Notes: a model not told the origin generated them from the sequence alone. A DNA stretch of 64,000 bases from Bacteroidales bacterium (GCA_016929525.1 JAFGIP010000073.1:32983-96982), one strand, 5' to 3'. Shown: positions 53,156 through 63,371, counted from the first letter of the stretch. Numbers and translations are program-made.

Positions 53156-55117
53156 ATGAGCTACCTTAATTTTGAAAAGTCTGAGTTAATCAACCTTGAA
53201 TATTCTCTTGGTCGTGAAATGCTTAGAAGCAATCGTGCCGGATCATATGCAAGTACAACCATTATTGCGTGTAATACACGAAAATATCATGGGCTCCTGG
53301 TTTGCCCAATGGAACATCTCGATGGTGATAAACACGTATTGCTTTCCACATTCGATTGCACAGTTGTTCAGAGTGGAAGTGAGTTCAACATGGGAATTCA
53401 TAAATACAAAGGTGATTTATACCATCCAAAAGGGCATAAGTATGTTCAGGATTTTCAGGCTGATTCTGTTCTACAGATCTATTACAGGGTAGGAGGAGTT
53501 AGGATTCTTCGGGAAAGTGTTTTGGTAGAGAAACAACAACAAATGCTTATTAAATATACTCTGCTTGAAGCTGATAAAACGACCAAATTGAAATTTACTC
53601 CCTTTCTGGCATTCAGAAATATTCATCAACTGAGTAAAGCCAATATGCATGCTCAAACAAAAGTTAAGTATATAAAGAACGGCGTGAAGGCAAAACTATA
53701 CGATGGTTACCCGTTTTTACATATGCAGTTTTCAAAAGATGTAGAATTTGTGCCTACCCCCGACTGGTATTATAATATCGAATATATCGAAGAGCAAAGA
53801 CGTGGATATGATTACAAAGAAGATCTTTTTGTTCCCGGATTTTTTGAAGTCCATATTAGAAAAGGTGAATCAGTTATTTTCTCGGCAAGTACTACAGAAA
53901 CAAATCCGTCAACACTAAAAAGAAAATACTCAGCAGAGCTGGAAAAACGCGTTGTAAGAGATAGTTTTAAAAGTTGCCTGATAAACAGTGCTCAACAGTT
54001 TATAGTAAGGAACGAGAAAAAAACTCAAATAATTGCAGGATTTCCATGGTTTGGAAACTGGGGCCGTGATACTTTTATTTCACTTCCTGGTTTGACCCTT
54101 ACCCAGGGTGATAAAAAAACTTTTAAATCTGTAATTGACGGAATGATTGCCGAGTTAAAGCACGGATTATTCCCAAATCGTGGACCCGAAGATGATCTCA
54201 TATATAATTCGGTTGATACTTCACTATGGTTTTTCTGGTCATTACAGCAGTATTGTATAAAATATCCACATGACTGTTCATATATATGGAAAAATTATAG
54301 TAAAGCCATTAAGTCAATATTAAAATCCTTAAAAGAAGGAACAATCCATAATATCAAAATGCTTGATAACGGACTGATATATGCAGGTGAAAAGGGAATG
54401 GCATTGACATGGATGGATGCAGTAGTCGATGGAAAACCTGTTACTCCGCGCACCGGATGTGCTGTAGAAGTGAATGCTTTGTGGTACAATGCCATAATGT
54501 TTAGTATGAAACTGGCTGAAAAAGCAGGTGATGATGCTTTCGTAAAAAAATGGAAAACATTACCGGAAAAAATTGTAAAATCATTTACTTCAACTTTTTG
54601 GGATAAAAATAAAGGTTATTTGGCCGATTGTGCCGACGGAGAGCAAAAAGACTGGTCGGTCAGACCTAACCAGGTAATAGCTGCATCGGTGCAATTTTCA
54701 CCAATAAAAGATGAAATAAAACAAGCTGTGCTCGATGTTGTTAAGAGAGATCTTCTTACATCGAGAGGACTTAGAACACTGGCACCGAACCATCCCGATT
54801 ATAATGGGAAGTATGAAGGTTGGCAGGAATTACGCGATCTGGCTTATCATCAGGGAACAGTTTGGCCATGGTTAATTGAACATTTTTGCACAGGATATAT
54901 TAATCTATATAAAAAATCGGGTTTGGCATTATTAAAAAGAATTGTAAAGGACTTTGAACCTACCATGTCTGAGCATGGTATTGGTTCAATATCTGAAATT
55001 TATGATGGCGATCCGCCACATAAACCACGCGGAGCAATTTCGCAAGCTTGGAGTGTGTCGGCATTGTTGCGTGTGATAGAAATGATTGATGAAATTGAAA
55101 CCCAAACCAATCAATAA
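53156..55117 (+). CDS. Glycogen debranching enzyme (amylo-alpha-1,6-glucosidase family)
   Basis: The 653-residue cytoplasmic protein has the bacterial GDE layout: N-terminal beta-sandwich (LGREMLRSNRAGSYASTTIIACNTRKYHGLLV, MEHLDGDKHVLLSTFD) and a C-terminal (alpha/alpha)6 barrel with conserved segments GFPWFGNWGRDTFISLPGLTL, LTWMDAVVDGKPVTPRTGCAVEVNALWYNA, and YHQGTVWPWLIEHF. It removes alpha-1,6 branches from glycogen after phosphorylase trimming. First of four genes, with gaps of 22-38 bp, that act on internal alpha-glucan. Confidence 0.92.
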   Translation: MSYLNFEKSELINLEYSLGREMLRSNRAGSYASTTIIACNTRKYHGLLVCPMEHLDGDKHVLLSTFDCTVVQSGSEFNMGIHKYKGDLYHPKGHKYVQDFQADSVLQIYYRVGGVRILRESVLVEKQQQMLIKYTLLEADKTTKLKFTPFLAFRNIHQLSKANMHAQTKVKYIKNGVKAKLYDGYPFLHMQFSKDVEFVPTPDWYYNIEYIEEQRRGYDYKEDLFVPGFFEVHIRKGESVIFSASTTETNPSTLKRKYSAELEKRVVRDSFKSCLINSAQQFIVRNEKKTQIIAGFPWFGNWGRDTFISLPGLTLTQGDKKTFKSVIDGMIAELKHGLFPNRGPEDDLIYNSVDTSLWFFWSLQQYCIKYPHDCSYIWKNYSKAIKSILKSLKEGTIHNIKMLDNGLIYAGEKGMALTWMDAVVDGKPVTPRTGCAVEVNALWYNAIMFSMKLAEKAGDDAFVKKWKTLPEKIVKSFTSTFWDKNKGYLADCADGEQKDWSVRPNQVIAASVQFSPIKDEIKQAVLDVVKRDLLTSRGLRTLAPNHPDYNGKYEGWQELRDLAYHQGTVWPWLIEHFCTGYINLYKKSGLALLKRIVKDFEPTMSEHGIGSISEIYDGDPPHKPRGAISQAWSVSALLRVIEMIDEIETQTNQ

Positions 55118-55139
55118 CTTAATAACCCTATACTGAATT

Positions 55140-56426
55140 ATGAAAATATTAATGTTCGGTTGGGAATTCCCTCCACATATTTCCGGAGGCCTTGGTACAG
55201 CCTGTTATGGTTTAACCAAAGGTTTAAATACATTGAGAGATATGGAAATCTTATTTGTTGTCCCTAAAGCATTTGGTGATGAAGATCAGCAGACCATCCG
55301 ATTAATTGGTGCCAATGATATTAACCTGGGTGAAAAAATAATCGATTACAAAGAATTCCTTAAAAAGATAAGTTTTGTTGAAATTAACTCACAGCTTATA
55401 CCATATACTTCACCAGAAGAATATGAGAAATTAATTGAATCCAAACGTACCGGAAATAAGGAGCTGATTTATACCCGGTTTGGGGGAAAATTTGATTTCT
55501 CCGGTGGTTATACACATAATATTTTCCAGGAAATTTCGAACTATGCTATCGTAGCATCTCATATCGGAAAATCTTTTAAGTTTGATGTTATTCACGCGCA
55601 CGACTGGTTGACTTATCCTGCAGGAATAGCAGCAAAACATGTTTCTGGTAAACCATTGGTAATACATGTACATGCTACTGACTTCGATCGCAGCGGAGGA
55701 AGTGTAAACCCCGGTGTATTCGAGATTGAAAAAAGAGGGATGGAAATAGCTGATAAAATAATTGCAGTAAGTAATCTTACCAGAAATACAATAATTAACA
55801 ATTACCATATCGATCCGGCAAAAGTAGAAACCGTTTATAATGCAGTAGATTCTTTAGATGACTGGCAACCATCATCAGAATTTAAAAAAACAAAAGAATA
55901 TGTAGTGACTTTCCTTGGAAGGGTAACATTGCAAAAAGGTCCTGAGTATTTTATTGAAGCTGCACACAGAGTTCTGCAGAAAATGGGTAACGTAAGGTTT
56001 GTAATGGCTGGTAGTGGAGAATTACTGAACCGGTCAATCAGTCGTATTGCTGAACTGCAAATTGGTGACCGTTTCCATTTTACCGGATTCCTTAAGGGCG
56101 ATGATGTCAGAAAGATGTTCGCTGTAAGTAATGTTTATGTAATGCCTTCAGTATCGGAACCATTTGGCATTTCTCCACTAGAAGCCATGCAGTCGAATGT
56201 TCCTGTAATTATCTCACGACAGTCCGGAGTTTCTGAAATTTTAAAGCATGCTATAAAAGTCGATTTCTGGGATATTGAAGCTATGGCCGACGCAATATAT
56301 GGAATATTGAATTATCGCGGACTGTCACAATATTTCAGGAGATATGGAAAATCCGAAGTTGAAAACCTTAAATGGGAAAATACGGCTGTAAAAGTTCGAG
56401 AAATATATAACTCATTGGCATTGTAG
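55140..56426 (+). CDS. GT4/GT5-like glycosyltransferase in glycogen operon
   Basis: The 428-residue GT-B enzyme starts with MKILMFGWEFPPHISGGLGTACYGL, a glycogen/starch-synthase-like N-terminus with the GGLG donor loop. It has HAHDWLTYPAGI, VHATDFDRSG and the C-terminal signature VMPSVSEPFGISPLEAMQSNVPVI with E-x7-E. Length and sequence fit a glucosyltransferase that extends alpha-glucan or maltose-like primers, but GT4 enzymes vary in donor and acceptor. Its position between debranching enzyme and GH57 supports a role in glycogen synthesis. Confidence 0.85.
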   Translation: MKILMFGWEFPPHISGGLGTACYGLTKGLNTLRDMEILFVVPKAFGDEDQQTIRLIGANDINLGEKIIDYKEFLKKISFVEINSQLIPYTSPEEYEKLIESKRTGNKELIYTRFGGKFDFSGGYTHNIFQEISNYAIVASHIGKSFKFDVIHAHDWLTYPAGIAAKHVSGKPLVIHVHATDFDRSGGSVNPGVFEIEKRGMEIADKIIAVSNLTRNTIINNYHIDPAKVETVYNAVDSLDDWQPSSEFKKTKEYVVTFLGRVTLQKGPEYFIEAAHRVLQKMGNVRFVMAGSGELLNRSISRIAELQIGDRFHFTGFLKGDDVRKMFAVSNVYVMPSVSEPFGISPLEAMQSNVPVIISRQSGVSEILKHAIKVDFWDIEAMADAIYGILNYRGLSQYFRRYGKSEVENLKWENTAVKVREIYNSLAL

Positions 56427-56456
56427 CTGTTGCAATAATATTTAACGAAAGAATTT

Positions 56457-57938
56457 ATGAAAACAATCTGCTTATACTTCCAGGTACACCAGCCCATGCG
56501 GTTCAGAAGATATCGTTTTTTCGATATCGGTAACAATTCGTATTACTACGACGATTACCTTAATGAATCAATTATGAGAAAAGTTGCAGATCGATGTTAC
56601 CTGCCAACAAACAAGCTGTTACTTTCTCTTATTAAGGAATACGGCGTGCAATTTAAAGTGACATTCTCTATTACCGGTATTGCACTCGATCAGTTTCAGC
56701 TGTATGCACCTGAGGTGCTCGATAGCTTTGTTAAGCTTGCAAAAACAGGTTCGGTTGATTTTCTGGCAGAAACATACTCCCATTCATTGGTTTCTTTAAA
56801 AGATGATGATGAATTCAAAATGCAGGTGGAACTCCATACAAAAAAGATACAGGAACTCTTTGGAATTAAACCAACGGTTTTTAGAAACACCGAGTTGGTT
56901 TATTCTAATGAAATTGGAGCTAAAGTAGCCAATATGGGATTTAAAGCCATGATTACGGAAGGTGCAAAACATGTTCTTGGGTGGAAAAGCCCAAATTATG
57001 TTTATTATAATGCAATAAATCCTAAGTTAAAAGTATTATTGAAGAACTTTAAGCTAAGTGATGACATAGCATTTCGTTTTTCAAATTCATCATGGAATGA
57101 ATATCCTCTTACTGCCGAAAAATATGTGAACTGGCTAAATAATCTCGACAGCAAGGAAGAAACAATTAATCTTTTTATGGATTATGAAACGTTTGGTGAG
57201 CACCAGGGAGAGGAGACAGGTATTTTCAACTTCATGAAAAACTTTCCAAAACAGGTCTTCAAGAAAACCAAAATGACATTCAGCACACCTACTGAAATTG
57301 CCGATAATCTCCAACCTGTTGCAGCAGTTCATGTACCCCATCCGATATCCTGGGCAGATGAAGAAAGGGATCTTACTGCATGGTTGGGTAACGAAATGCA
57401 GGAAGATGCATTTAACAGACTGTATTCCTTAAACGATAAAATCCATAAATGTACTGATAAAAAAATTCTGACCGATTGGAAATACCTGCAGGCAAGTGAT
57501 CATTTTTATTATATGTGTACCAAAGTATACAGCGATGGTGAAGTCCACTCATATTTCAATCCTTTTGATTCACCTTATGATGCATATATAAATTATATGA
57601 ACATCTTAAGCGATTTCATCATCAGACTCAATGCTTCTGTTCCGGAAAATGTTACTGAAAAAGAAATCGCTACACTTGCAGCTATCATCTTTGAAAAAAA
57701 TTTACAAATAGAGAACTATGAAAAAGAAATAAAAAGATTAAAAGAAACTAAAAAGAAAAGTCCGGTAAAAAGAAAAACAGAAAGCATAAAAAAAACTGAT
57801 CCCAAAACAGCTAAAAAAGCTACAACAAAAAAAAAGACAGTGGCAAGTATTGCAAGCCCTGGCTCCGAGAAAAAGACTACCGCAAAGTCTAAAACCTCCT
57901 CTACAGCTGCCAAAAAGAGAGTAGTTAAAAAGAAATAA
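56457..57938 (+). CDS. GH57 enzyme with lysine/threonine/alanine-rich tail
   Basis: The 493-residue protein has a GH57 barrel: N-terminal YFQVHQPMRFRRY, AETYSHSL, nucleophile Glu146 in VFRNTELVYSN, and acid/base Asp242 in FMDYETFGEHQ, then a helical domain to about residue 425. GH57 enzymes cleave or transfer alpha-glucans (amylase, 4-alpha-glucanotransferase). After a short coiled coil comes a 60-residue tail that is about half Lys with Thr, Ser, Ala and Pro (KKSPVKRKTESIKKT..., ending KKRVVKKK), resembling histone H1-like bacterial tails. It could hold the enzyme to an acidic partner, nucleic acid or glycogen granule; this is inference. No signal peptide. Confidence 0.9.
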   Translation: MKTICLYFQVHQPMRFRRYRFFDIGNNSYYYDDYLNESIMRKVADRCYLPTNKLLLSLIKEYGVQFKVTFSITGIALDQFQLYAPEVLDSFVKLAKTGSVDFLAETYSHSLVSLKDDDEFKMQVELHTKKIQELFGIKPTVFRNTELVYSNEIGAKVANMGFKAMITEGAKHVLGWKSPNYVYYNAINPKLKVLLKNFKLSDDIAFRFSNSSWNEYPLTAEKYVNWLNNLDSKEETINLFMDYETFGEHQGEETGIFNFMKNFPKQVFKKTKMTFSTPTEIADNLQPVAAVHVPHPISWADEERDLTAWLGNEMQEDAFNRLYSLNDKIHKCTDKKILTDWKYLQASDHFYYMCTKVYSDGEVHSYFNPFDSPYDAYINYMNILSDFIIRLNASVPENVTEKEIATLAAIIFEKNLQIENYEKEIKRLKETKKKSPVKRKTESIKKTDPKTAKKATTKKKTVASIASPGSEKKTTAKSKTSSTAAKKRVVKKK

Positions 57939-57976
57939 GAAAGATTGTTGAACGGTTAACTAAAATCGGGAAAGAG

Positions 57977-60900
57977 ATGTCGAATAACCCTATTAAACCA
58001 GATTACTTATTTGAAGTAAGTTGGGAAGTGTGTAACAGGATTGGTGGAATATATACAGTAATAACTACTAAATCGAAATCTGCCGTAGATGAATTTCAAG
58101 ATTACTATATCGCTATAGGTCCTGATCTGGTTCATGAAACTGGAGAAAATCCGGAATTTATTCAGGATACTCACCTGTATCGAGAATGGCAAACAAAAGC
58201 CGAACAGGAAGGACTTCGTATAAAAGTTGGCCGTTGGAAAATTAACACAAAACCTGTTGTAATTCTGGTTGACTTTTCAGATGCTATTGGTAAAAAAGAT
58301 GAAATATTCAGCAAACTTTGGGAAGAATATAAATTAGATTCCATTTCAGGACAGTGGGATTACATCGAGCCTACTCTTTTTGGTTATACTGTTGGTAGAG
58401 TTATCGAAAGTTTTGTGCTTTTCAATCTTACTTCAAAAGAAAAAATAGCAGCCCACTTTCACGAATGGATGACAGGAACCGGGATTCTATACCTGAAAAA
58501 AAATCTGCCTCAGATAGCAACTATTTTTACAACGCATGCAACTATTCTGGGTAGAGCACTTGCCGGAAATAACAGATATATTTATCAGAACCTCAAAAGC
58601 TACAATCCGGATGAAATAGCAAAAGAATACAGGGTAATTTCAAAGCAATCCCTTGAAAAAACTACGGCATATGAAGCAGATATTTTTACTACAGTTAGTG
58701 AAATTACTGCTGAAGAATGCAAATATTTTCTTAGCAGAAAACCCGATTTGATTACCCCAAACGGTTTTGAAGAATCAGCCATCCCTAAAGATCCTGAATT
58801 AAAAGAAAAACGTAATATCGCCCGGCAGCAAATGTTAAATGTTGCTTCAAAACTTGTTTCAGAAAATCTTCCGGATAATACATTTATACTCGCAACAAGC
58901 GGCAGATATGAATTTAAAAATAAGGGCGTCGATCTTTTTATTGAAGCTGTTAATGAACTACGTAATAAAAAACTGGAAAGACCAGTTATTGCTTTTCTTT
59001 TAAATCCTGCCCACCATTATAGTGCAAGGAAAGATCTCCTGGAAGCATTAGAGAAAAATGAAGGTGTTAAGGAGGGTTCCAGATTTCTAACCCATTATCT
59101 GCATGATTCAGATTTAGACCCAATTATGAAAAGAATAAAACAATTGGGCTTTACAAATGAAAAGAAAGATAATGTGAAAATTATCTACATCCCTTCTTAT
59201 CTGTCAGGTAACGATGGTATATTTAACTTAAGTTACTATGATCTGTTGATGGGGTGCGATCAAACTGTATTTGTTACTAACTATGAACCATGGGGTTATA
59301 CTCCGCTTGAAAGTCTTGCCCTAAGCGTTCCTACAATTACAACATCATTATCCGGGATTGGCAGATGGATAAAAACTCAATGTAAACAGCCGTGTAAAAG
59401 CGCAACTATTATTGATCTAAATGGTAAAGAAGATAAAACTGTTATATCAAAGATCGTCGAGTCTATCTTATCAGTTTATTCTTCAGGTCCTGAAGAAATT
59501 GTGGAAATCTGTAAAAAAGCATCCGAGGTATCAAAATCAGCACTTTGGAGTTCAGTTTATTCTTACTATAAACAAGCTCACAGTGACGCCCTGGATAAAA
59601 TCTCAGATCGTTCGGATTTATTCGTTGAAATTGAAGAAAAACCTGTTGAGAGAGTACACGATCACATAGTGACGTTAACAAACAAACCTTTATGGAAAAG
59701 AATCATTGTACGATCAAAACTACCTCAGGCTTTAGAAAAATTGCACGAGATAAGTGACAACATTTGGTGGACATGGGATGATGAGGCACAAGAGTTATTT
59801 GAAGAAATCGATAATAAAGTTTGGCGCGCAAGTGATTTTAATCCTTCAATTTTATTTGAGCAAGTACCGTATAAGCGCCTTGACGAGTTAAGTAAAAATA
59901 CAGGTTATATTGCAAGGCTCGAAGATGTACATTCCCGATTTATGATTTACATGGAAGGGAAAAAAGAACTTAACGAACCAAAGATTGCATATTTCAGTAT
60001 GGAATACGGATTCCATGACTCACTTAAATTATATTCCGGAGGATTAGGTATTCTTGCGGGCGATTATCTTAAAGAAGCAAGCGATGCTAAATTAAACATT
60101 GTAGCAGTTGGTATTTTATACAGATATGGCTATTTCAGCCAGATGATCTCAACAAATGGTGAGCAACAGGCAAATTATGATTACCAGCATTTCTCCAAAA
60201 TACCTGTTCACCCGGTAAGAGATGAAAACGGTGAATTTAAAACCGTGCAGATAATGCTTCCGGGAAGAATTATGTATGGAAGAATATGGAAGTTAAATAT
60301 TGGAAGAATTGAAATGTACCTTCTTGATACCGATTTTGAAAAAAACAGTCAGGAAGACAGATTTGTATCTCATCAGCTATACGGTGGCGATAAGGAAAAT
60401 CGTCTGAAACAGGAATTAATGTTGGGAGTAGGGGGTATAAGAGCGTTACAGGAACTGGGTATAGAACCCGATTTGTTTCATAGCAATGAAGGTCACAGTG
60501 CTTTCATAGGTCTTGAGAGAATAAAAAATTACATGAAAGATGAAAAACTTACTTTCGCCGAAGCACATGAAATTGTAAGATCATCTACCCTGTTCACTAC
60601 TCATACCCCTGTCCCTGCTGGTCATGATCATTTCGATGAAGACTTGCTGAGAAAATATCTTGGTCATTATCCCGGCAGGCTTAACATGAAATGGGAAAAT
60701 TTCATGGCTCTCGGGCGTTCCGATCCCAACGACTGGCAGGAAAAATTCAATATGAGTTATCTGGCAGCTCATATGGCCCAGGAAGTTAACGGAGTTTCAA
60801 TGCTTCATGGAACTGTTACGCGGGATATGTTTGCGAAACTGTGGCCAGGATATCTTGCTGAAGAGTTACATATCAGTTATGTAACAAACGGAGTACATTG

Positions 60901-62209
60901 GTCAACATGGACTGCGAAAGAGTGGAAGAAAATCTATCACATGCTGTTCGACGGTAATTTTGTCGATAATCAGTCGAAACATGAAAACTGGCAGCGCATA
61001 TATGATATCGATGATAAAAAAATCTGGGATATAAAACAAAAGTTACGATCACGACTTATTAATGCTGTAAAAGAACGTTTTCAGGAAAACTGGATCAAAA
61101 GGCATGAAGACCCGAAACAGATTGTAGCAATAAATAATACTCTTTCTGATAAGGCACTGACAATAGTTTTTGCCAGAAGATTTGCTACTTATAAAAGAGC
61201 ACACCTTCTTTTCAGAAATCCCGATCGACTAGCAAAAATTGTAAACGACAGCGACAGGCCTGTGCAGTTCATTTTTGCAGGAAAAGCGCATCCTGCTGAC
61301 AAAGCAGGTCAGGCTCTTATTAAAATGATTGTGGATATTTCTAAAAAACCGGCATTTCTCGGGAGGATAATCTTCCTGCAAAATTATAGTATCGGACTTG
61401 CCAAATTATTGGTTTCAGGTGCCGATATTTGGTTAAACACCCCTACTCGTCCGCTTGAAGCATCAGGCACAAGCGGTGAAAAAGCCATTATGAATGGCAC
61501 ACTGCATTTCAGTGTTTTAGATGGCTGGTGGGTCGAAGGATATCAACCAGAGGCAGGATGGGCACTTACAAATGAAAGAACATACGAAAATCAGGAATTT
61601 CAGGATGATCTTGATTCCGAAATTATTTATAGTCTGTTTGAAAATGAAATTATACCTGCTTTCTATAACAGAAGTAATGGCGGGTACTCCCAGGACTGGG
61701 TGAAATATATTAAGAATACCATTGCTAACGTATCTCCTAAATTTACTACCCGCAGGATGATTAACGACTATATAAGACAGTATTACAGTGATCAGTACAA
61801 AAGAACGCTTAGGATAAAAGAAAATGACTTCAGGCTTGCTACACAGATAGCCACCTGGAAGAAGAAAATGACCCGTGCATGGGAAAATATCGAAGTTTTA
61901 GAAGTTAACCTGTTTGAGAAAAGTACCGATATGATCGATACGGGAACTGAATATGAAGGTGAAGTTGCACTTAACCTGAATGGCATCAATCCGGAAAATG
62001 TTGGAGTTGAACTTGTAATAACTGAAAACATGCGTGATCTTGTTCAACTGCAAAGATTTAATCTGTTATCGTACAATAATCAGAAGGCGGTATACGTAAC
62101 AACATTACAAAATGACCGTCCTGGGACATTTAGCTATGGTATAAGGGTATTCCCCATCTATGAAGAATTACCACACCGCCAGGATTTTGGCTTATTAAAG
62201 TGGATCTGA
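57977..62209 (+). CDS. Fusion of GT3 glycogen synthase and alpha-glucan phosphorylase
   Basis: A 1410-residue cytoplasmic protein. Residues about 1-560 form a GT3-type glycogen synthase (FEVSWEVCNRIGGIYTVITTKSK, HFHEWMTGTGILYL, TTHATILGRALAG, YEPWGYTPLESLALSVPTITTSLSGIGRWI with E-x7-E). Residues about 570-700 are a DUF3417-like segment (SDNIWWTWDDEAQELFEEID), and 700-1280 an alpha-glucan phosphorylase (GT35) with LGILAGDYLKEASD, HSNEGHSAFI, TTHTPVPAGHDHFD and the PLP site EASGTSGEKAIMNG (Lys1169). The last 130 residues form a beta domain. One polypeptide thus carries glycogen building and breaking activities. No frameshift or stop is seen. Last gene of the operon. Confidence 0.9.
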   Translation: MSNNPIKPDYLFEVSWEVCNRIGGIYTVITTKSKSAVDEFQDYYIAIGPDLVHETGENPEFIQDTHLYREWQTKAEQEGLRIKVGRWKINTKPVVILVDFSDAIGKKDEIFSKLWEEYKLDSISGQWDYIEPTLFGYTVGRVIESFVLFNLTSKEKIAAHFHEWMTGTGILYLKKNLPQIATIFTTHATILGRALAGNNRYIYQNLKSYNPDEIAKEYRVISKQSLEKTTAYEADIFTTVSEITAEECKYFLSRKPDLITPNGFEESAIPKDPELKEKRNIARQQMLNVASKLVSENLPDNTFILATSGRYEFKNKGVDLFIEAVNELRNKKLERPVIAFLLNPAHHYSARKDLLEALEKNEGVKEGSRFLTHYLHDSDLDPIMKRIKQLGFTNEKKDNVKIIYIPSYLSGNDGIFNLSYYDLLMGCDQTVFVTNYEPWGYTPLESLALSVPTITTSLSGIGRWIKTQCKQPCKSATIIDLNGKEDKTVISKIVESILSVYSSGPEEIVEICKKASEVSKSALWSSVYSYYKQAHSDALDKISDRSDLFVEIEEKPVERVHDHIVTLTNKPLWKRIIVRSKLPQALEKLHEISDNIWWTWDDEAQELFEEIDNKVWRASDFNPSILFEQVPYKRLDELSKNTGYIARLEDVHSRFMIYMEGKKELNEPKIAYFSMEYGFHDSLKLYSGGLGILAGDYLKEASDAKLNIVAVGILYRYGYFSQMISTNGEQQANYDYQHFSKIPVHPVRDENGEFKTVQIMLPGRIMYGRIWKLNIGRIEMYLLDTDFEKNSQEDRFVSHQLYGGDKENRLKQELMLGVGGIRALQELGIEPDLFHSNEGHSAFIGLERIKNYMKDEKLTFAEAHEIVRSSTLFTTHTPVPAGHDHFDEDLLRKYLGHYPGRLNMKWENFMALGRSDPNDWQEKFNMSYLAAHMAQEVNGVSMLHGTVTRDMFAKLWPGYLAEELHISYVTNGVHWSTWTAKEWKKIYHMLFDGNFVDNQSKHENWQRIYDIDDKKIWDIKQKLRSRLINAVKERFQENWIKRHEDPKQIVAINNTLSDKALTIVFARRFATYKRAHLLFRNPDRLAKIVNDSDRPVQFIFAGKAHPADKAGQALIKMIVDISKKPAFLGRIIFLQNYSIGLAKLLVSGADIWLNTPTRPLEASGTSGEKAIMNGTLHFSVLDGWWVEGYQPEAGWALTNERTYENQEFQDDLDSEIIYSLFENEIIPAFYNRSNGGYSQDWVKYIKNTIANVSPKFTTRRMINDYIRQYYSDQYKRTLRIKENDFRLATQIATWKKKMTRAWENIEVLEVNLFEKSTDMIDTGTEYEGEVALNLNGINPENVGVELVITENMRDLVQLQRFNLLSYNNQKAVYVTTLQNDRPGTFSYGIRVFPIYEELPHRQDFGLLKWI

Positions 62210-62231
62210 TTTGCAGAGAACGTATATAATA

Positions 62232-62612
62232 TTAACGCTGCACTGACATCAGGAAACCTGATATATAAGCAAAAATCCACCAGGTATATGCAGTGAGAGA
62301 ATACTTATGAATACTTTGTGAAACAGGGGCATTTATGCCTTTGTTTCTTTTTATTCCCCACATTAGCACTGTATCAAAAAACATAGCAAGCAGTGCTGAA
62401 TATCCAATTATTCCATGATATGTAAACAGACTGTTTGTTGAGCCTATCAGCATGCACGCAGTTCCTGAAATATCAAGTGTCAGTCCAACGGATAAAAAGA
62501 TTAAAGTTGTCCGGGTAACTATTTTCTTTCTTTGTTCAGTTATTACACCTATCGAATAAGCAATTAGTGCAAATGATACAATTAAAGAACCTGCAAAAAG
62601 GATTGGCTTCAT
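62232..62612 (-). CDS. Small four-helix membrane protein (TIGR03987-like)
   Basis: The 126-residue protein has four membrane helices with short loops: ILFAGSLIVSFALIAYSIGVI, TTLIFLSVGLTLDISGTACMLIG, YHGIIGYSALLAMFFDTVLMWG and YTWWIFAYISGFLMS. The GLTLDISGT and GYSALLAMF patterns fit the TIGR03987 family, which has no assigned function. Its stop is 22 bp beyond the convergent phosphorylase-fusion gene. Confidence 0.78.
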   Translation of the reverse strand: MKPILFAGSLIVSFALIAYSIGVITEQRKKIVTRTTLIFLSVGLTLDISGTACMLIGSTNSLFTYHGIIGYSALLAMFFDTVLMWGIKRNKGINAPVSQSIHKYSLTAYTWWIFAYISGFLMSVQR

Positions 62613-62725
62613 ATATAATTAAATTTGTTTGTACAAACACACAACATAATGATTTGTTGAAATCAATGCAAATGTTGTAACTTCAAATTGAATTCCTAAG
62701 ATATTAATCCTTAATAATAACGATC

Positions 62726-63274
62726 ATGAAAAAAGCATATATCCATTTCGCCGAAGGTTTCGAGGAAATTGAAGCCTTGACAATTGTAGATGTTTTACGA
62801 CGAGCCGAAATCTCGGCTCAAATGATATCTGTTACCGGAAAACTGGAAGTTGCCGGTGCACATGGAATAACTGTTAAAACTGATTTGCTCTTTGAAGATA
62901 CTGATTACGATGAAGCAGATATATTAATTCTTCCGGGTGGAATGCCCGGATCAAATAACCTTAATGCTCATGATGGGCTTAAATTGCAATTAAGAAAGTT
63001 TAATGATGAAAATAAACCCCTGGGAGCTATTTGTGCAGCACCATTAGTACTTGGAGGATTGCAAATCCTTAAGGGTAAGGACGCCGTTTGTTATCCCGGC
63101 TTCGAAAATACACTTACAGGTGCAAAAGTAGGAACTGAACCTGCTGTAAGATCGGGTAATGTAGTAACCGGTCGCGGTCCCGGAACAGCTTTGAAATTCT
63201 CACTTGAAATAGTTAAAATGCTCAAAGGTGAGGATCTGGCAAAAAATCTGGCAAATGCTTTGATAGCTAATTAA
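62726..63274 (+). CDS. DJ-1/PfpI family protein
   Basis: The 182-residue protein has the DJ-1-type glutamine amidotransferase-like fold: MKKAYIHFAEGFEEIEALTIVDVLRRA (conserved Glu), DILILPGGMPGSNNL, GAICAAPLVLGGLQIL with the nucleophilic Cys, and VVTGRGPGTALKFSLEIV. DJ-1 homologues are implicated in oxidative stress, glyoxal removal or chaperone action; the cellular substrate is uncertain. Length is typical. Single gene, followed by a hairpin. Confidence 0.92.
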   Translation: MKKAYIHFAEGFEEIEALTIVDVLRRAEISAQMISVTGKLEVAGAHGITVKTDLLFEDTDYDEADILILPGGMPGSNNLNAHDGLKLQLRKFNDENKPLGAICAAPLVLGGLQILKGKDAVCYPGFENTLTGAKVGTEPAVRSGNVVTGRGPGTALKFSLEIVKMLKGEDLAKNLANALIAN

Positions 63275-63307
63275 GATCAAAACAAATTTTTAACAGATAT
63301 TTTAGTG

Positions 63308-63336
63308 AATCCCGATTATTAATAAAAATCGGGATT
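63308..63336. terminator. Hairpin between convergent DJ-1-like and right-edge genes
   Basis: AATCCCGATT (63308-63317) pairs perfectly with AATCGGGATT (63327-63336) around a 9-nt loop. Only TTATA follows on the plus strand, so it is a weak classical terminator but probably ends transcription from both sides. Confidence 0.6.
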
Positions 63337-63371
63337 TATACTATAAACCTGTCTCAAACCTGTAGCGGATA

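Noticed and set aside
57725..57938. Lysine-rich end of the GH57 gene as a separate histone-like gene or frameshift
   Set aside because: The frame is continuous with the GH57 domain, with no internal stop or better start.
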